Below are positions 15,924-25,720 of a stretch of 53,411 nt of DNA, in pieces. Where the stretch lies: the NCBI GenBank assembly GCA_964523735.1, contig CAZFYZ010000010.1, positions 1 through 53,411 on the forward strand, in the 5' to 3' direction. The notes beneath the pieces were generated by a model. The model saw nothing but the letters and a program-made list of their open reading frames with translations, did not search any database and was not told the origin of the DNA. Positions within the stretch are counted from its first letter, which is position 1. Each line of letters starts with the position of its first letter. This stretch comes from CAZFYZ01 sp964523735. Lineage in GTDB: Bacteria > Armatimonadota > UBA5829. The translations under genes were made by a program, and so were the position numbers.

Positions 15924-17759
15924 ATGGCAAGTTCAACGGGCATGCTCTCGGAGGCGGAGAGGAGCGAGACTGGCGCAACAGGAGAGAACGGACCAATGGA
16001 GATCCGACACAAAGAGGCACTAGCATGGATAGATGAGATGGCGGCCATGTGCCAGCCGGATCAGGTAGTTTTCTGTGACGGCTCGATGGAAGAGCGCAAG
16101 CGGCTGGAGCAGGAATGCTTCGCGACCGGTGAGCTCTACGAGCTGGACCAGGAGAAGCTCCCCGGCTGCGTCCTGCACCGCACGGCTCAGAACGACGTCG
16201 CCCGAACCGAGCATCTCACGTTCATCTGTTCCCGCAAGGAAGAGGACGCGGGTCCGACCAACAACTGGATGGACCCCCAGGAAGCCTACGCCAAGGTCGG
16301 AGATATGTTCCGTGGCTCGATGAAAGGCCGCACGATGTATGTCGTGCCCTTCCTGATGGGCGTGCCGGGGTCTCCGTTTACCAAGATCGGGATCGAGCTT
16401 ACCGACAGCAAGTATGTCGTTCTGAATATGCGCATAATGACCCGGATGGGCAAGGTCGCCGCTGATGAACTGGACACCGACCGGCCGTTCACCCGATGCC
16501 TGCACAGCAAGGGAGAACTGGACATCGACCGCCGGTTTATCCTGCACTTCCCTGAGGACAATACCATCTGGAGCTACGGCTCCGGCTATGGCGGGAACGT
16601 GCTTCTGGGAAAGAAGTGCCTCAGCCTCCGGATCGCCAGCTACCTCGGCTACAACGAAGGCTGGATGGCAGAGCACATGCTGATCCTGGGTGTCGAGTGC
16701 CCGGACGGAAGAGTTCATTATATATGCGGCGCGTTTCCCAGCGCGTGCGGCAAGACGAACCTGGCGATGCTGATCCCGCCGGAGTCGATGAAAGGCTACA
16801 AGGTCTGGACCGTCGGCGACGATATTTCGTGGCTCAGAATCGGGCCGGATGGGCGCTTGTGGGCGGTGAACCCCGAGGCCGGGTTCTTCGGCGTCGCGCC
16901 AGGCACCAGCCGCAAGACCAACCCGAACGCGATGGAGGCGGCCAGCCGCAACACCATCTTCACCAACGTGGTTCATACGTCCGATAACACCGTGTGGTGG
17001 GAGGGGATTGGCGTCGATCCGCCCGCGGAAGGCGTCGACTGGAAAGGACAGCCGTGGACGCCTGCCAGTGGTGAGAAAGGTGCGAACCCGAACGCTCGAT
17101 TCACTGCTCCGGCATCACAATGCCCGGTGATCTCGCCGAATTGGGAGGACCCGCAGGGGGTTCCAATAAGCGCGATTCTGTTCGGTGGACGGCGCGCCAA
17201 GCTCGCCCCGCTTGTATATGAGGCGTTCAACTGGCAGCACGGGACTTTCGTCGGCGCGACAATGGCCAGTGAGACCACCGCTGCTGCAACCGGAGCGGTC
17301 GGAGTCGTCAGGCGAGACCCGATGGCGATGCTTCCGTTCTGCGGATACAATATGTCGCGCTACTTCCAGCACTGGCTCAGCATGGGCAGTCGGGCATCGA
17401 ACCCTCCGAAGATATTCCACGTCAACTGGTTCAAGAAAGACGAGGACGGCAACTTCCTGTGGCCGGGCTACGGCGACAACCTGAGGGCTCTGGATTGGGT
17501 GATTCGCCGCTGTGAGGGCAAGGCCGACGCGACCGAGACCCCGATTGGCTTCGTCCCGACGAAGGAGTCCCTCAACACCGAGGGCCTCGATCTCTCCGAT
17601 GCGTTATTCGATCAGCTTCTCGAAGTCAGCCGCGACCCCTGGGTCGAGGAACTGGAAGGCATGGAGAAGTTCTTCACCCAGTTCGGCTACGAGCTACCCG
17701 AAGAGCTGATCGAGGAGCAGCAGGAGCTGATGAGAAGGCTCGGCAGCTGGGGGCGTTAG
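15924..17759 (+). CDS. pckG: phosphoenolpyruvate carboxykinase (GTP)
   Basis: Converts oxaloacetate plus GTP to phosphoenolpyruvate plus CO2, the first step of gluconeogenesis, or the reverse. It has 611 residues, normal for the GTP class. Landmarks are AGPTNNWMDPQEA near the N-terminus, RTMYVVPFLMGVPGSP, the kinase-1 P-loop GAFPSACGKTNLAML with the GTP-class catalytic Cys, the metal site GDDISWL, and FFGVAPGTS. These exclude the ATP-type enzyme. Start choice is uncertain: ATG 15924 has GAGAGG upstream, while ATG 15996 has AGGAG 11 bp upstream and would give 587 residues. It stands alone with its own promoter at 15617. Confidence 0.95.
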   Translation: MASSTGMLSEAERSETGATGENGPMEIRHKEALAWIDEMAAMCQPDQVVFCDGSMEERKRLEQECFATGELYELDQEKLPGCVLHRTAQNDVARTEHLTFICSRKEEDAGPTNNWMDPQEAYAKVGDMFRGSMKGRTMYVVPFLMGVPGSPFTKIGIELTDSKYVVLNMRIMTRMGKVAADELDTDRPFTRCLHSKGELDIDRRFILHFPEDNTIWSYGSGYGGNVLLGKKCLSLRIASYLGYNEGWMAEHMLILGVECPDGRVHYICGAFPSACGKTNLAMLIPPESMKGYKVWTVGDDISWLRIGPDGRLWAVNPEAGFFGVAPGTSRKTNPNAMEAASRNTIFTNVVHTSDNTVWWEGIGVDPPAEGVDWKGQPWTPASGEKGANPNARFTAPASQCPVISPNWEDPQGVPISAILFGGRRAKLAPLVYEAFNWQHGTFVGATMASETTAAATGAVGVVRRDPMAMLPFCGYNMSRYFQHWLSMGSRASNPPKIFHVNWFKKDEDGNFLWPGYGDNLRALDWVIRRCEGKADATETPIGFVPTKESLNTEGLDLSDALFDQLLEVSRDPWVEELEGMEKFFTQFGYELPEELIEEQQELMRRLGSWGR

Positions 17760-17800
17760 GCAGGCGCGTATTGACCCCATCGGCTAGATGATGAGACAAT

Positions 17801-18289
17801 ATGAGCGTGAAAAACGCAACTGATCAGTCTGAAGTGAAGAAAGGTTTGAGCCTCCCTGCGCTCAGCCAGATATGCATAGTCGTGCGCGACCTCGACAAGG
17901 CCGTCGACTACTACGAAAACGTGTTGGGTCTCGGGCCGTTCGTTCGGCCCGAGATCAGCTACACCGAGAAGTCCTACCAGGGACAAGCTACCCCCGATTC
18001 CGAGTGGATCATGGCTTTCTGCTCGCTTGGCTCCGTAGAGCTTGAACTGACGCAGCCTGTCAAAGGCAAGAGCATCTACCAGGACTTCCTCGATAGCCAC
18101 GGCGAAGGCATCCACCACCTCGGTTTTGACGGCGGCGACCTGAACGAGCGGATAGAACGCAGCAAGGCGGCCGGCGTTGACGTGTTGTCCGAAGGCCGCA
18201 CCCCGAGCGGGGGCTACGCTCACCTGGACACCGCAGGAATCGGCGGGGCCGTGGTCGAGCTAATCCAGCGCGCGAGCCGCAGAGCCTAG
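17801..18289 (+). CDS. VOC-fold protein, methylmalonyl-CoA epimerase-like
   Basis: The protein has 162 residues with two paired beta-alpha-beta-beta-beta units. It opens LSQICIVVRDLDKAVDYYENVLGLGPF and ends GGYAHLDTAGIGGAVVELIQ. The likely metal ligands are Gln in SQICIV, Glu in SVELEL, His in GIHHLGF and Glu in VVELIQ. This layout is that of methylmalonyl-CoA or ethylmalonyl-CoA epimerases and related dioxygenases. The SD is weak. The next gene, a TIM-barrel isomerase, starts 8 bp after the stop, so the pair is probably co-transcribed and may act on one sugar or organic acid substrate. Substrate is unknown. Confidence 0.8.
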   Translation: MSVKNATDQSEVKKGLSLPALSQICIVVRDLDKAVDYYENVLGLGPFVRPEISYTEKSYQGQATPDSEWIMAFCSLGSVELELTQPVKGKSIYQDFLDSHGEGIHHLGFDGGDLNERIERSKAAGVDVLSEGRTPSGGYAHLDTAGIGGAVVELIQRASRRA

Positions 18290-18297
18290 GAGCGATT

Positions 18298-19239
18298 ATG
18301 CCATACGAGAGCAGGGCCTCCATCGCCGCGATGCCCAAGTGCTGGATAGAGGACATTTGCGAGGGGCGGATGGACCTCTTCGATTGGATCGACATTTCCG
18401 CACAGCTCGAGGCCGACGGTCTCGAGATGTACTCCGGATTCCTTAGCTCTCACGAACCCTCGTATCTATCAGATGTGCGGCGGCGCGTCGAGGGCCTGGG
18501 CATGAGCATTCCGATGATGTGCTACTCCCCCGATTTCACGATCCCCGACGCCGCCTCCCGCGCCGATGAGGTCCGGAAGCAGATCGAGATGATCCGGGTG
18601 ACAGCTGAGCTTGGAGGCTCGTTCTGCCGAGCACTCTCCGGTCAACGGCGGCCCGAGGTGCCGATGCTGCAGGGCATAGACTGGGTGGTGGAGTGCATAG
18701 AGGCGTGTCTGCCTGCAAGCGAACAGTATGGCGTCGATCTTGTCATCGAGAACCACTACAAGGACCCGTTCTGGCAGTATCCAGAGTTCGCGCAGAAGAT
18801 GGACGCGTTTCTCGCGATAGTAAACCGCATCGACTCCCCGCGCTTTGGCGTGCAGTATGACCCCTCCAACGCAATAGTGGCCGGCGATGACCCTATCGCG
18901 CTTCTCGATGCGGTGCTTCCCCGGGTCAAGACTATGCATGCAAGCGACCGGCACCTCGCCCCGGGCGCCTCTCTCGATGACCTCAAGACCGCCGATGGGA
19001 CTGCGGGTTACGCCGACTGCCTCGTCCACGGCGTCACAGGCAAAGGCCTCAACGACTACGACGCCATCTTCAGCCGCCTCGTTGCCTCCGGCTTCTCCGG
19101 GTGGATATCCATCGAGGACGGAATGAACGGCATGGATGAGATGAGGGAGTCGATCGAGTTTCTTAAGAGGATGCGGGAGCGCGGTACTCGCTTTGAAATG
19201 GAACTGCCCCGTCGCGCTGAGGCTGGTTGGCAGGACTGA
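18298..19239 (+). CDS. sugar phosphate isomerase/epimerase (xylose isomerase-like TIM barrel)
   Basis: The protein has 313 residues of the AP-endonuclease-2/xylose isomerase-like family. The barrel motifs are ADGLEMYSGFL, GGSFCRALSGQRRP, YGVDLVIENHYKD (metal Glu), RFGVQYDPSNA (Asp), VKTMHASDRH (His) and GWISIEDGMNG (Glu), giving a divalent metal site. The start has GGAG immediately upstream and follows the VOC gene by 8 bp. Such pairs often process inositol or unusual sugars, but no specificity is visible here. Confidence 0.85.
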   Translation: MPYESRASIAAMPKCWIEDICEGRMDLFDWIDISAQLEADGLEMYSGFLSSHEPSYLSDVRRRVEGLGMSIPMMCYSPDFTIPDAASRADEVRKQIEMIRVTAELGGSFCRALSGQRRPEVPMLQGIDWVVECIEACLPASEQYGVDLVIENHYKDPFWQYPEFAQKMDAFLAIVNRIDSPRFGVQYDPSNAIVAGDDPIALLDAVLPRVKTMHASDRHLAPGASLDDLKTADGTAGYADCLVHGVTGKGLNDYDAIFSRLVASGFSGWISIEDGMNGMDEMRESIEFLKRMRERGTRFEMELPRRAEAGWQD

Positions 19240-19245
19240 AAGGGT

Positions 19246-20346
19246 CTAGGCTGCAACCTCCGGCGGCAGATCCGGCTTGGCCCTTCGCTGATCATCGAGC
19301 CAGATGGGTATGAAGACGCGGACCCAGCTAAAGCAGTAGTAGAAGAACGCCTTCGATAATTGTCCCATCAGGAACGGTATCCACATCCAACCAAGATCCG
19401 GTGCCTGCTGCCAATCAGAAACGCTAGAGCTACAGAACAGCGCCCAAATGACGAACGCGATCTTGAACCGCCATATCTTGTCCCCACGCTGCGAAGCGCG
19501 CGTCAGCATGGCAACAGAGATCGCGCATAGCGGCAGCACGAGCAATATCAACGGGCTGTCCAGAGGTGTCCACAGGACGACTACTGCGAGAAGAAACAGC
19601 GAGGCCTGCATCGAGTCGCCGTATGGGTGGGCTTCAAACAGGCTTCGAGCGAACACGATTAGCAGGGCTGACCGCAGGATCGCAGCTAGCGCCACAGTCA
19701 GGAATGTGATCCCATCATCCGCTCCAAACCTCAGGAAATACCCCGCGGCGAGGCAGTACGTGATGGAGAGCACGATGGTCATTCGCTGCCATCGCTTAGT
19801 GGCCCAAGAAGCAGCGAACGTAAGCAGGCAGAGGCCGATTCCTGCGATGATAGCAGGGCCATGAGCGTTTGGAAAGTCGGATGGCGCGTGCGCCGGCATC
19901 AACATTCCGATTACCTGCTGGGCGATCAAGAGAGCCGATGCCAGCCAGGTTGTCATCCAGATCGGACGCCGACCCCGGGCTATCTCCCGTATGCTCCCTG
20001 CAACCATGGTCAGCCCGAATGCTGCCAGTGCCCAAGGCAGGTTGATTCGACTTGCGTTCTGTGCGAGCAGACCGGCAAAGCTGAATACGACAAAAGGCGC
20101 GGCAGTCAGCAGCGCCGACCTCCAAGACGCCGTGTTGTGCACCGCCGTCAGCCTGGCAGCGATGTCGGCGGGGGAACCGAGCCGGTGCTCCGTCTCAGTG
20201 GCAGCGGTCGCGGCCTCAAGTCCAGAGGAGACTAGTTCCGACTGAAGCTCGTCGTAATGCGACTGCAGTTCCCGTATCACGTCGGCCTTGACCCCGTGTG
20301 GCAGGTCAAGCTGCTTCTCTAGTTCACGTAGAAAATCGCTGCTCAC
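19246..20346 (-). CDS. HAAS-domain multi-pass membrane protein
   Basis: The protein has 366 residues. The N-terminal 75 residues form a HAAS/permease-prefix domain: FLRELEKQLDLPHGVKADVIRELQSHYDELQ, then LGSPADIAARLTAVH. About nine hydrophobic segments follow, with no known transporter motif. HAAS-domain proteins are routinely paired with PadR regulators, as here: the GTG start is 2 bp after the PadR stop, with GAGGGAGC as SD. It is likely a membrane sensor or effector of the PadR circuit. It is convergent with the isomerase gene, only 6 bp apart. Confidence 0.8.
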   Translation of the reverse strand: MSSDFLRELEKQLDLPHGVKADVIRELQSHYDELQSELVSSGLEAATAATETEHRLGSPADIAARLTAVHNTASWRSALLTAAPFVVFSFAGLLAQNASRINLPWALAAFGLTMVAGSIREIARGRRPIWMTTWLASALLIAQQVIGMLMPAHAPSDFPNAHGPAIIAGIGLCLLTFAASWATKRWQRMTIVLSITYCLAAGYFLRFGADDGITFLTVALAAILRSALLIVFARSLFEAHPYGDSMQASLFLLAVVVLWTPLDSPLILLVLPLCAISVAMLTRASQRGDKIWRFKIAFVIWALFCSSSVSDWQQAPDLGWMWIPFLMGQLSKAFFYYCFSWVRVFIPIWLDDQRRAKPDLPPEVAA

Positions 20347-20348
20347 AG

Positions 20349-20690
20349 CTAAGCTCCCTCCGGCGCGAGGTCAAGAACGCGATTCAGATTCGCTTGGAAT
20401 CCCAGCCATTCCGCGCGCTTTGCGGCAAGATGCCCACTCCCCTTGCGCGTAATGCGGTAGAGCTTACGTTCTCGCCCGCCAGAGACGGTCTCCCAAGAAC
20501 CCTCGATCATCCCGTCTTTCTCGAGCTGATGCAGGTGAGGGTAGAGTGTGCCCTCACGCATCGAGAAGTAGCCCTCGCTGACTGACTCCAGTTCTTTGAC
20601 GATCCGGTAGCCGTGCATAGGCTCCCGTGCGAGACAAGATAGGATCAGCAGTGCCGCATTGCCTTTGACGAGTTCTGTGGGAGCAGACAT
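20349..20690 (-). CDS. PadR family transcriptional regulator
   Basis: Winged-helix repressor of 113 residues. It begins LVKGNAALLILSCLAREPMHGYRIVKELE and continues MREGTLYPHLHQLEKDGMIEG, then GGRERKLYRITRKG, the PadR hallmark order (HGY, LYP, RKxYxxT). The short C-terminal helix should dimerise it. Its promoter (TTGACA-16-TATACT) and an AGGTA-ATCA-TACCT palindrome in its leader suggest autorepression. It is co-transcribed with the HAAS membrane gene. The inducer is unknown. Confidence 0.92.
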   Translation of the reverse strand: MSAPTELVKGNAALLILSCLAREPMHGYRIVKELESVSEGYFSMREGTLYPHLHQLEKDGMIEGSWETVSGGRERKLYRITRKGSGHLAAKRAEWLGFQANLNRVLDLAPEGA

Positions 20691-20699
20691 AGGTACCTC

Positions 20700-20713
20700 A
20701 GGTAATCATACCT
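20700..20713. promoter_or_regulatory. probable PadR operator
   Basis: AGGTA-ATCA-TACCT is a perfect 5-4-5 palindrome 10 bp before the PadR start. A second palindrome, AGGTACCT (20691-20698), abuts the start codon and includes its SD. Binding would block transcription or initiation. Confidence 0.5.
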
Positions 20714-20726
20714 CGGAATCAGATGT

Positions 20727-20754
20727 AGTATACCACGGATTGATAGCTTGTCAA
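20727..20754 (-). promoter_or_regulatory. sigma-70-type promoter of the PadR/HAAS operon
   Basis: On the minus strand TTGACA-16 bp-TATACT; -35 perfect, -10 five of six. The operator lies just downstream of the predicted start. Confidence 0.75.
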
Positions 20755-20842
20755 CTCCTGTTTTGGCTGCTGCCGCGGCAGGTATCCGAGTGGCTTTCGG
20801 CAAAGTCTGCAATGGGCGTCGGCCGCCTTAGGAGGATCCACA

Positions 20843-21289
20843 TTGTCCATAGTCAACAGCACGATCGAGATCAATGGTCCTATCGACCAGGTATATTCGC
20901 TTGCGAAGAACGTTGAGGCGTTTCCGGAGTTCATGCCGGACGTGAAGAGCATCAACGTAACCGAGACGAGCGAGGACGGCAATCGCCTGGTTACAGAGTG
21001 GGTCGGGATCGTCAAGGAGTTCAGGACCACGATCAAGTGGACCGAAGAGGACATCTGGGACGATCAGGCCCACACCTGCACCTTCACCCTCGTCAAGGGC
21101 GACTACACCAAGTATGCGGGCAAGTGGGCATTCACAGACCTCGGCGGTAAGACGCGGTTCGACTCCGAGATCGAGGTAGAATACGACGTCCCGCTGGTTG
21201 GAGCCCTTATTAAGGGGATAATAGCGAAGAAGATGAAGGAAAATGTCGATAATATGCTTGCAGCGATCAAGAATCGAGTGGAGAGCTGA
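20843..21289 (+). CDS. SRPBCC (START-like) lipid-binding protein, COQ10/aromatase-cyclase type
   Basis: The protein has 148 residues with the helix-grip fold used to bind hydrophobic ligands: SIVNSTIEINGPIDQVYSLAKNVEAFPEFMPDV at the start, then GKWAFTDLGGKTRF and a final long helix, KKMKENVDNMLAAIKNRV. The start is TTG: the perfect SD AGGAGG (20830-20835) lies 7 bp before it and no ATG is near. The stop TGA lies in the left arm of an inverted repeat. It precedes a FAD dehydrogenase gene on the same strand. The ligand is unknown. Confidence 0.85.
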   Translation: MSIVNSTIEINGPIDQVYSLAKNVEAFPEFMPDVKSINVTETSEDGNRLVTEWVGIVKEFRTTIKWTEEDIWDDQAHTCTFTLVKGDYTKYAGKWAFTDLGGKTRFDSEIEVEYDVPLVGALIKGIIAKKMKENVDNMLAAIKNRVES

Positions 21290-21346
21290 GAGTTGAGAGC
21301 GGAGAGTCCGGAGGCCTACTCTGCACTGTCCGCTTTCCACTCTCAG
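21286..21346. repeat. 22-bp imperfect inverted repeat between two genes
   Basis: Arms 21286-21307 and 21325-21346 pair at 19 of 22 positions around a 17-nt loop. The left arm contains the TGA stop of the SRPBCC gene. The right arm ends 6 bp before the ATG of the FAD gene. It looks like an inserted REP-type element. Confidence 0.7.
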
Positions 21347-21352
21347 ACTAGC

Positions 21353-22690
21353 ATGCATTACGACGTCATCATAATCGGAGCCGGACCTGCGGGGATATTC
21401 GCCGCGCTCGAGTTCGCCAAGGCGAAGAAACTGAGCGTGTGCATCATCGACCGCGGGCCGGATATCGACCGCCGCGACCGCAAAACCGGGCTGCTGTCAG
21501 GCTGGGGCGGCGCCGGCGCGTTCTCCGATGGCAAGTTGACACTCTCGCCCGAGGTCGGCGGCCAGCTCAATACGCTGCTGCCGGAGCACGATGTCCGCAA
21601 GCTCCTGCACGAAGTGGACAGGATGTGGCTCGAATACAGCGGCCCGCTGAAGATCTATGGGTCCGACCAGGACGCCGTCGCCGACATCGAGCACAAGGCC
21701 CAGCTCGCCGGCCTTAAGCTCATACATTCGGAGGTCCGCCACCTCGGCACTGAGATGTGCCCCATGGTCCTCACTCGAATGCGCGATGCTCTGCGCGAGA
21801 GGGTCGACGTGCGGATGGAGACCCCGGTCGAGCACCTGCTCGTTTCGGATGGCAGGGTTTCGGGCGTGGAACTCATCGCGGGCGAAACGCTTGAGGCTGA
21901 CTACGTGATCGCCGCGCCAGGTAGAGTCGGCTCCGATTGGCTGTCACATGAGGCTGAGCGGCTCGAACTGAAGATGGCCACCAACCCCGTGGATATAGGC
22001 GTGCGCGTGGAGCTTCCGGCAGCTATCACGCAGAGCCTGACTGACGCGGTCTACGAGCCGAAGCTGGTCTACTACTCCAAGTCATTCGACGACCGTGTGC
22101 GCTCATTCTGCGTCTGTCCGAACGGCGAGGTCGTTGTCGAGCGTCATAACGGCGTCACCAGCGTCAACGGCCACAGCTACGCCAAAAAGAAGACCCGCAA
22201 CACCAACTTCGCGCTCCTGGTCTCGACTCAGTTCACTGAGCCTTTCCACGAGCCGATCACCTACGGCAAATACGTGGCCAGCCTGGCCAACCTGCTGACC
22301 GAAGGAGTGATCGTCCAGAGGCTTGGCGATCTCGAATCGGGCCGCAGGAGCACCGCCGCGCGGATCGCCAGGGGCCTCACTATCCCCACGTTCGCCGATG
22401 CAGTCCCAGGCGACCTGAGTTTCGTCCTGCCCTACAGGCACTTGTCGGGGATCCTGGAGATGCTGCACGCGATGGACCAGATCGCGCCGGGCGTCGCCAG
22501 CAGACACACGCTGCTGTATGGGGTCGAGGTGAAGTTCTACTCCTCGCGACTGCAGCTCTCGGACAGGCTCGAGACGCCGATCGAAAACCTCTTTGCCATT
22601 GGCGACGGGGCCGGGGTCACGCGAGGGATCATGCAGTCGTCGGCCTCAGGCGTAATCGCCGCAAGGGAGATCATCAGTCGGTGCGGGTAG
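21353..22690 (+). CDS. FAD-dependent dehydrogenase (COG2509-like)
   Basis: The flavoprotein has 445 residues. It starts with the dinucleotide-binding motif DVIIIGAGPAGIFAALEFAK, then CIIDRGPDIDRR. The second FAD contact is near the end: NLFAIGDGAGVTRGIMQSSASG. The motifs GWGGAGAFSDGKLTLS and LPYRHLSGILEML are typical of the COG2509 group of uncharacterised dehydrogenases. The ATG at 21353 is chosen because upstream bases belong to an inverted repeat. Electron acceptor and substrate are unknown. Confidence 0.88.
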   Translation: MHYDVIIIGAGPAGIFAALEFAKAKKLSVCIIDRGPDIDRRDRKTGLLSGWGGAGAFSDGKLTLSPEVGGQLNTLLPEHDVRKLLHEVDRMWLEYSGPLKIYGSDQDAVADIEHKAQLAGLKLIHSEVRHLGTEMCPMVLTRMRDALRERVDVRMETPVEHLLVSDGRVSGVELIAGETLEADYVIAAPGRVGSDWLSHEAERLELKMATNPVDIGVRVELPAAITQSLTDAVYEPKLVYYSKSFDDRVRSFCVCPNGEVVVERHNGVTSVNGHSYAKKKTRNTNFALLVSTQFTEPFHEPITYGKYVASLANLLTEGVIVQRLGDLESGRRSTAARIARGLTIPTFADAVPGDLSFVLPYRHLSGILEMLHAMDQIAPGVASRHTLLYGVEVKFYSSRLQLSDRLETPIENLFAIGDGAGVTRGIMQSSASGVIAAREIISRCG

Positions 22691-22783
22691 CCTGAATAGA
22701 CTGCTAGCTCTAGCGACCTGCCTTTCTTCTCTCTGCGCACTCTCCGTCCCGCAGCACGCGATTGCCTTGCGCAGCTCAGCCGT

Positions 22784-22813
22784 TTGACACACCTCGCGGA
22801 TCGGGTGGATAAT
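22784..22813 (+). promoter_or_regulatory. sigma-70-type promoter of cstA
   Basis: TTGACA-18 bp-GATAAT, with TGG before the -10 acting as a partial extension. The predicted start lies about 10 bp before the ATG, with AGGAG between. Confidence 0.7.
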
Positions 22814-22830
22814 CTAGCTCAGGAGAAGCT

Positions 22831-24672
<1,842 letters not shown>

Positions 24673-24730
24673 CACGGGTGGAGCATTCGCACCACAAGGA
24701 TCAGCTCCGGCTGACGTGGAATACTAGAGT

Positions 24731-25555
24731 ATGGGAAAGCCTCGCAAGACCCCCGACAAGACGAACCGCCGCCACGAAGCCTGGAACCAAGCCTGGCAGG
24801 AGTATTGGAACGACGGCGGCGGGACGACCTATGAGCTGCCTCCGGGAAGCCAGCTCCTCTACGACCGTGACTTCCTCATGCGCATGCGCTCGCCTGAGCA
24901 CGAGGAGGCGCGGCTGGAGCAGATAAGGGCCGAGTTCACCGCGGGGTTCAAAGAGCTATATGACCTGGGACCTGCCGTGACAGTGTTCGGGTCCGCCAGA
25001 TATGGCGAGGGGCACCCGTTCTACAAACTGGGTATGCAGGTTGGCAACGAGCTGGCAAGAGCTGGGTTTGCGGTGATGACCGGCGGTGGTCCGGGGATGA
25101 TGGAGGCCGCCAACCGTGGCTGCCGCGAGGCCGGAGGGCTCAGCATAGGATGCAGCATTCTTCTGCCCGAGGAACAGAGTACCAACAAGTACCTCGACAA
25201 GTGCATCGACTTCCACTACTTCTTCGTGCGCAAGGTGATGCTGGTCAAATACTCGTGCGCGTTCATCATCATGCCCGGAGGACTCGGGACGCTGGACGAG
25301 ATGTTCGAGGCTTCCACCCTGATCCAGACCAACAAGATGGGTCCTTTCCCCGTTATCTGCTTTGGCAAGGAGTACTGGCGTGGGCTGAGCAGACTGATGG
25401 GAGACCTGATCTCCGCCGGGACCGTCGGCGCGGATGAGTTGGATTTCCTGCAGCTCACCGACTCTCCCAAAGAAGCCGTCGAGCTGATCACGTGCGCGCT
25501 GCCGGATCCCGTGCGGGCCTTTTTGCGGCCGAACGGCGATAGCTGCAAGATATAG
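24731..25555 (+). CDS. LOG family protein (TIGR00730-type Rossmann fold)
   Basis: The protein has 274 residues. It carries the LOG motif PGGLGTLDEMFEA and the paired GGGPGMMEAANRGCREAGG that bind nucleotide monophosphates; relatives cleave cytokinin riboside phosphates or other NMPs. It has an N-terminal extension of about 70 residues rich in Lys, Trp and Glu, longer than in the basic family. SD is weak and the ATG at 24731 is the first in frame. It may share the cstA transcript. A hairpin follows directly. Confidence 0.88.
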   Translation: MGKPRKTPDKTNRRHEAWNQAWQEYWNDGGGTTYELPPGSQLLYDRDFLMRMRSPEHEEARLEQIRAEFTAGFKELYDLGPAVTVFGSARYGEGHPFYKLGMQVGNELARAGFAVMTGGGPGMMEAANRGCREAGGLSIGCSILLPEEQSTNKYLDKCIDFHYFFVRKVMLVKYSCAFIIMPGGLGTLDEMFEASTLIQTNKMGPFPVICFGKEYWRGLSRLMGDLISAGTVGADELDFLQLTDSPKEAVELITCALPDPVRAFLRPNGDSCKI

Positions 25556-25557
25556 GC

Positions 25558-25581
25558 GTTTCGGGTCATGGTGACCCCGAA
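25558..25581 (+). terminator. hairpin after LOG-family gene
   Basis: GTTTCGGGTCA and TGACCCCGAAAC pair with one bulge, 3 bp after the stop. There is no T tail, so it is a weak terminator or an RNA 3' stabiliser. Confidence 0.5.
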
Positions 25582-25598
25582 ACAACCGTGATCCTCTT

Positions 25599-25650
25599 TG
25601 TAGCCGGCGTCTCCGACGCCCCCGGCCGGGGTTCAGAGAACCCACCTACA
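25599..25650. repeat. interspersed palindromic repeat, family A, copy 1 of tandem pair
   Basis: TGTAGCCGGCGTCTCCGACG at the left, AACCCACCTACA at the right; the outer TGTAG/CTACA are inverted. The 24-bp spacer to copy 2 holds the palindrome CCGAT-ATGC-ATCGG. Confidence 0.7.
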
Positions 25651-25674
25651 ATCCGATATGCATCGGCTCTCTGT

Positions 25675-25720
25675 TGTAGCCGGCGTCTCTGACGCCTCGG
25701 GTTCGGAGAGCCCGCCTACA
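25675..25720. repeat. interspersed palindromic repeat, family A, copy 2
   Basis: TGTAGCCGGCGTCTCTGACG at the left and GCCCGCCTACA at the right. The right terminal CTA is, on the minus strand, the TAG stop of the RNB ribonuclease gene. Confidence 0.7.

Noticed and set aside
21293..21352. 20-residue N-terminal extension of the FAD dehydrogenase
   Set aside because: It is encoded by the inverted repeat; the flavin motif starts directly after ATG 21353.
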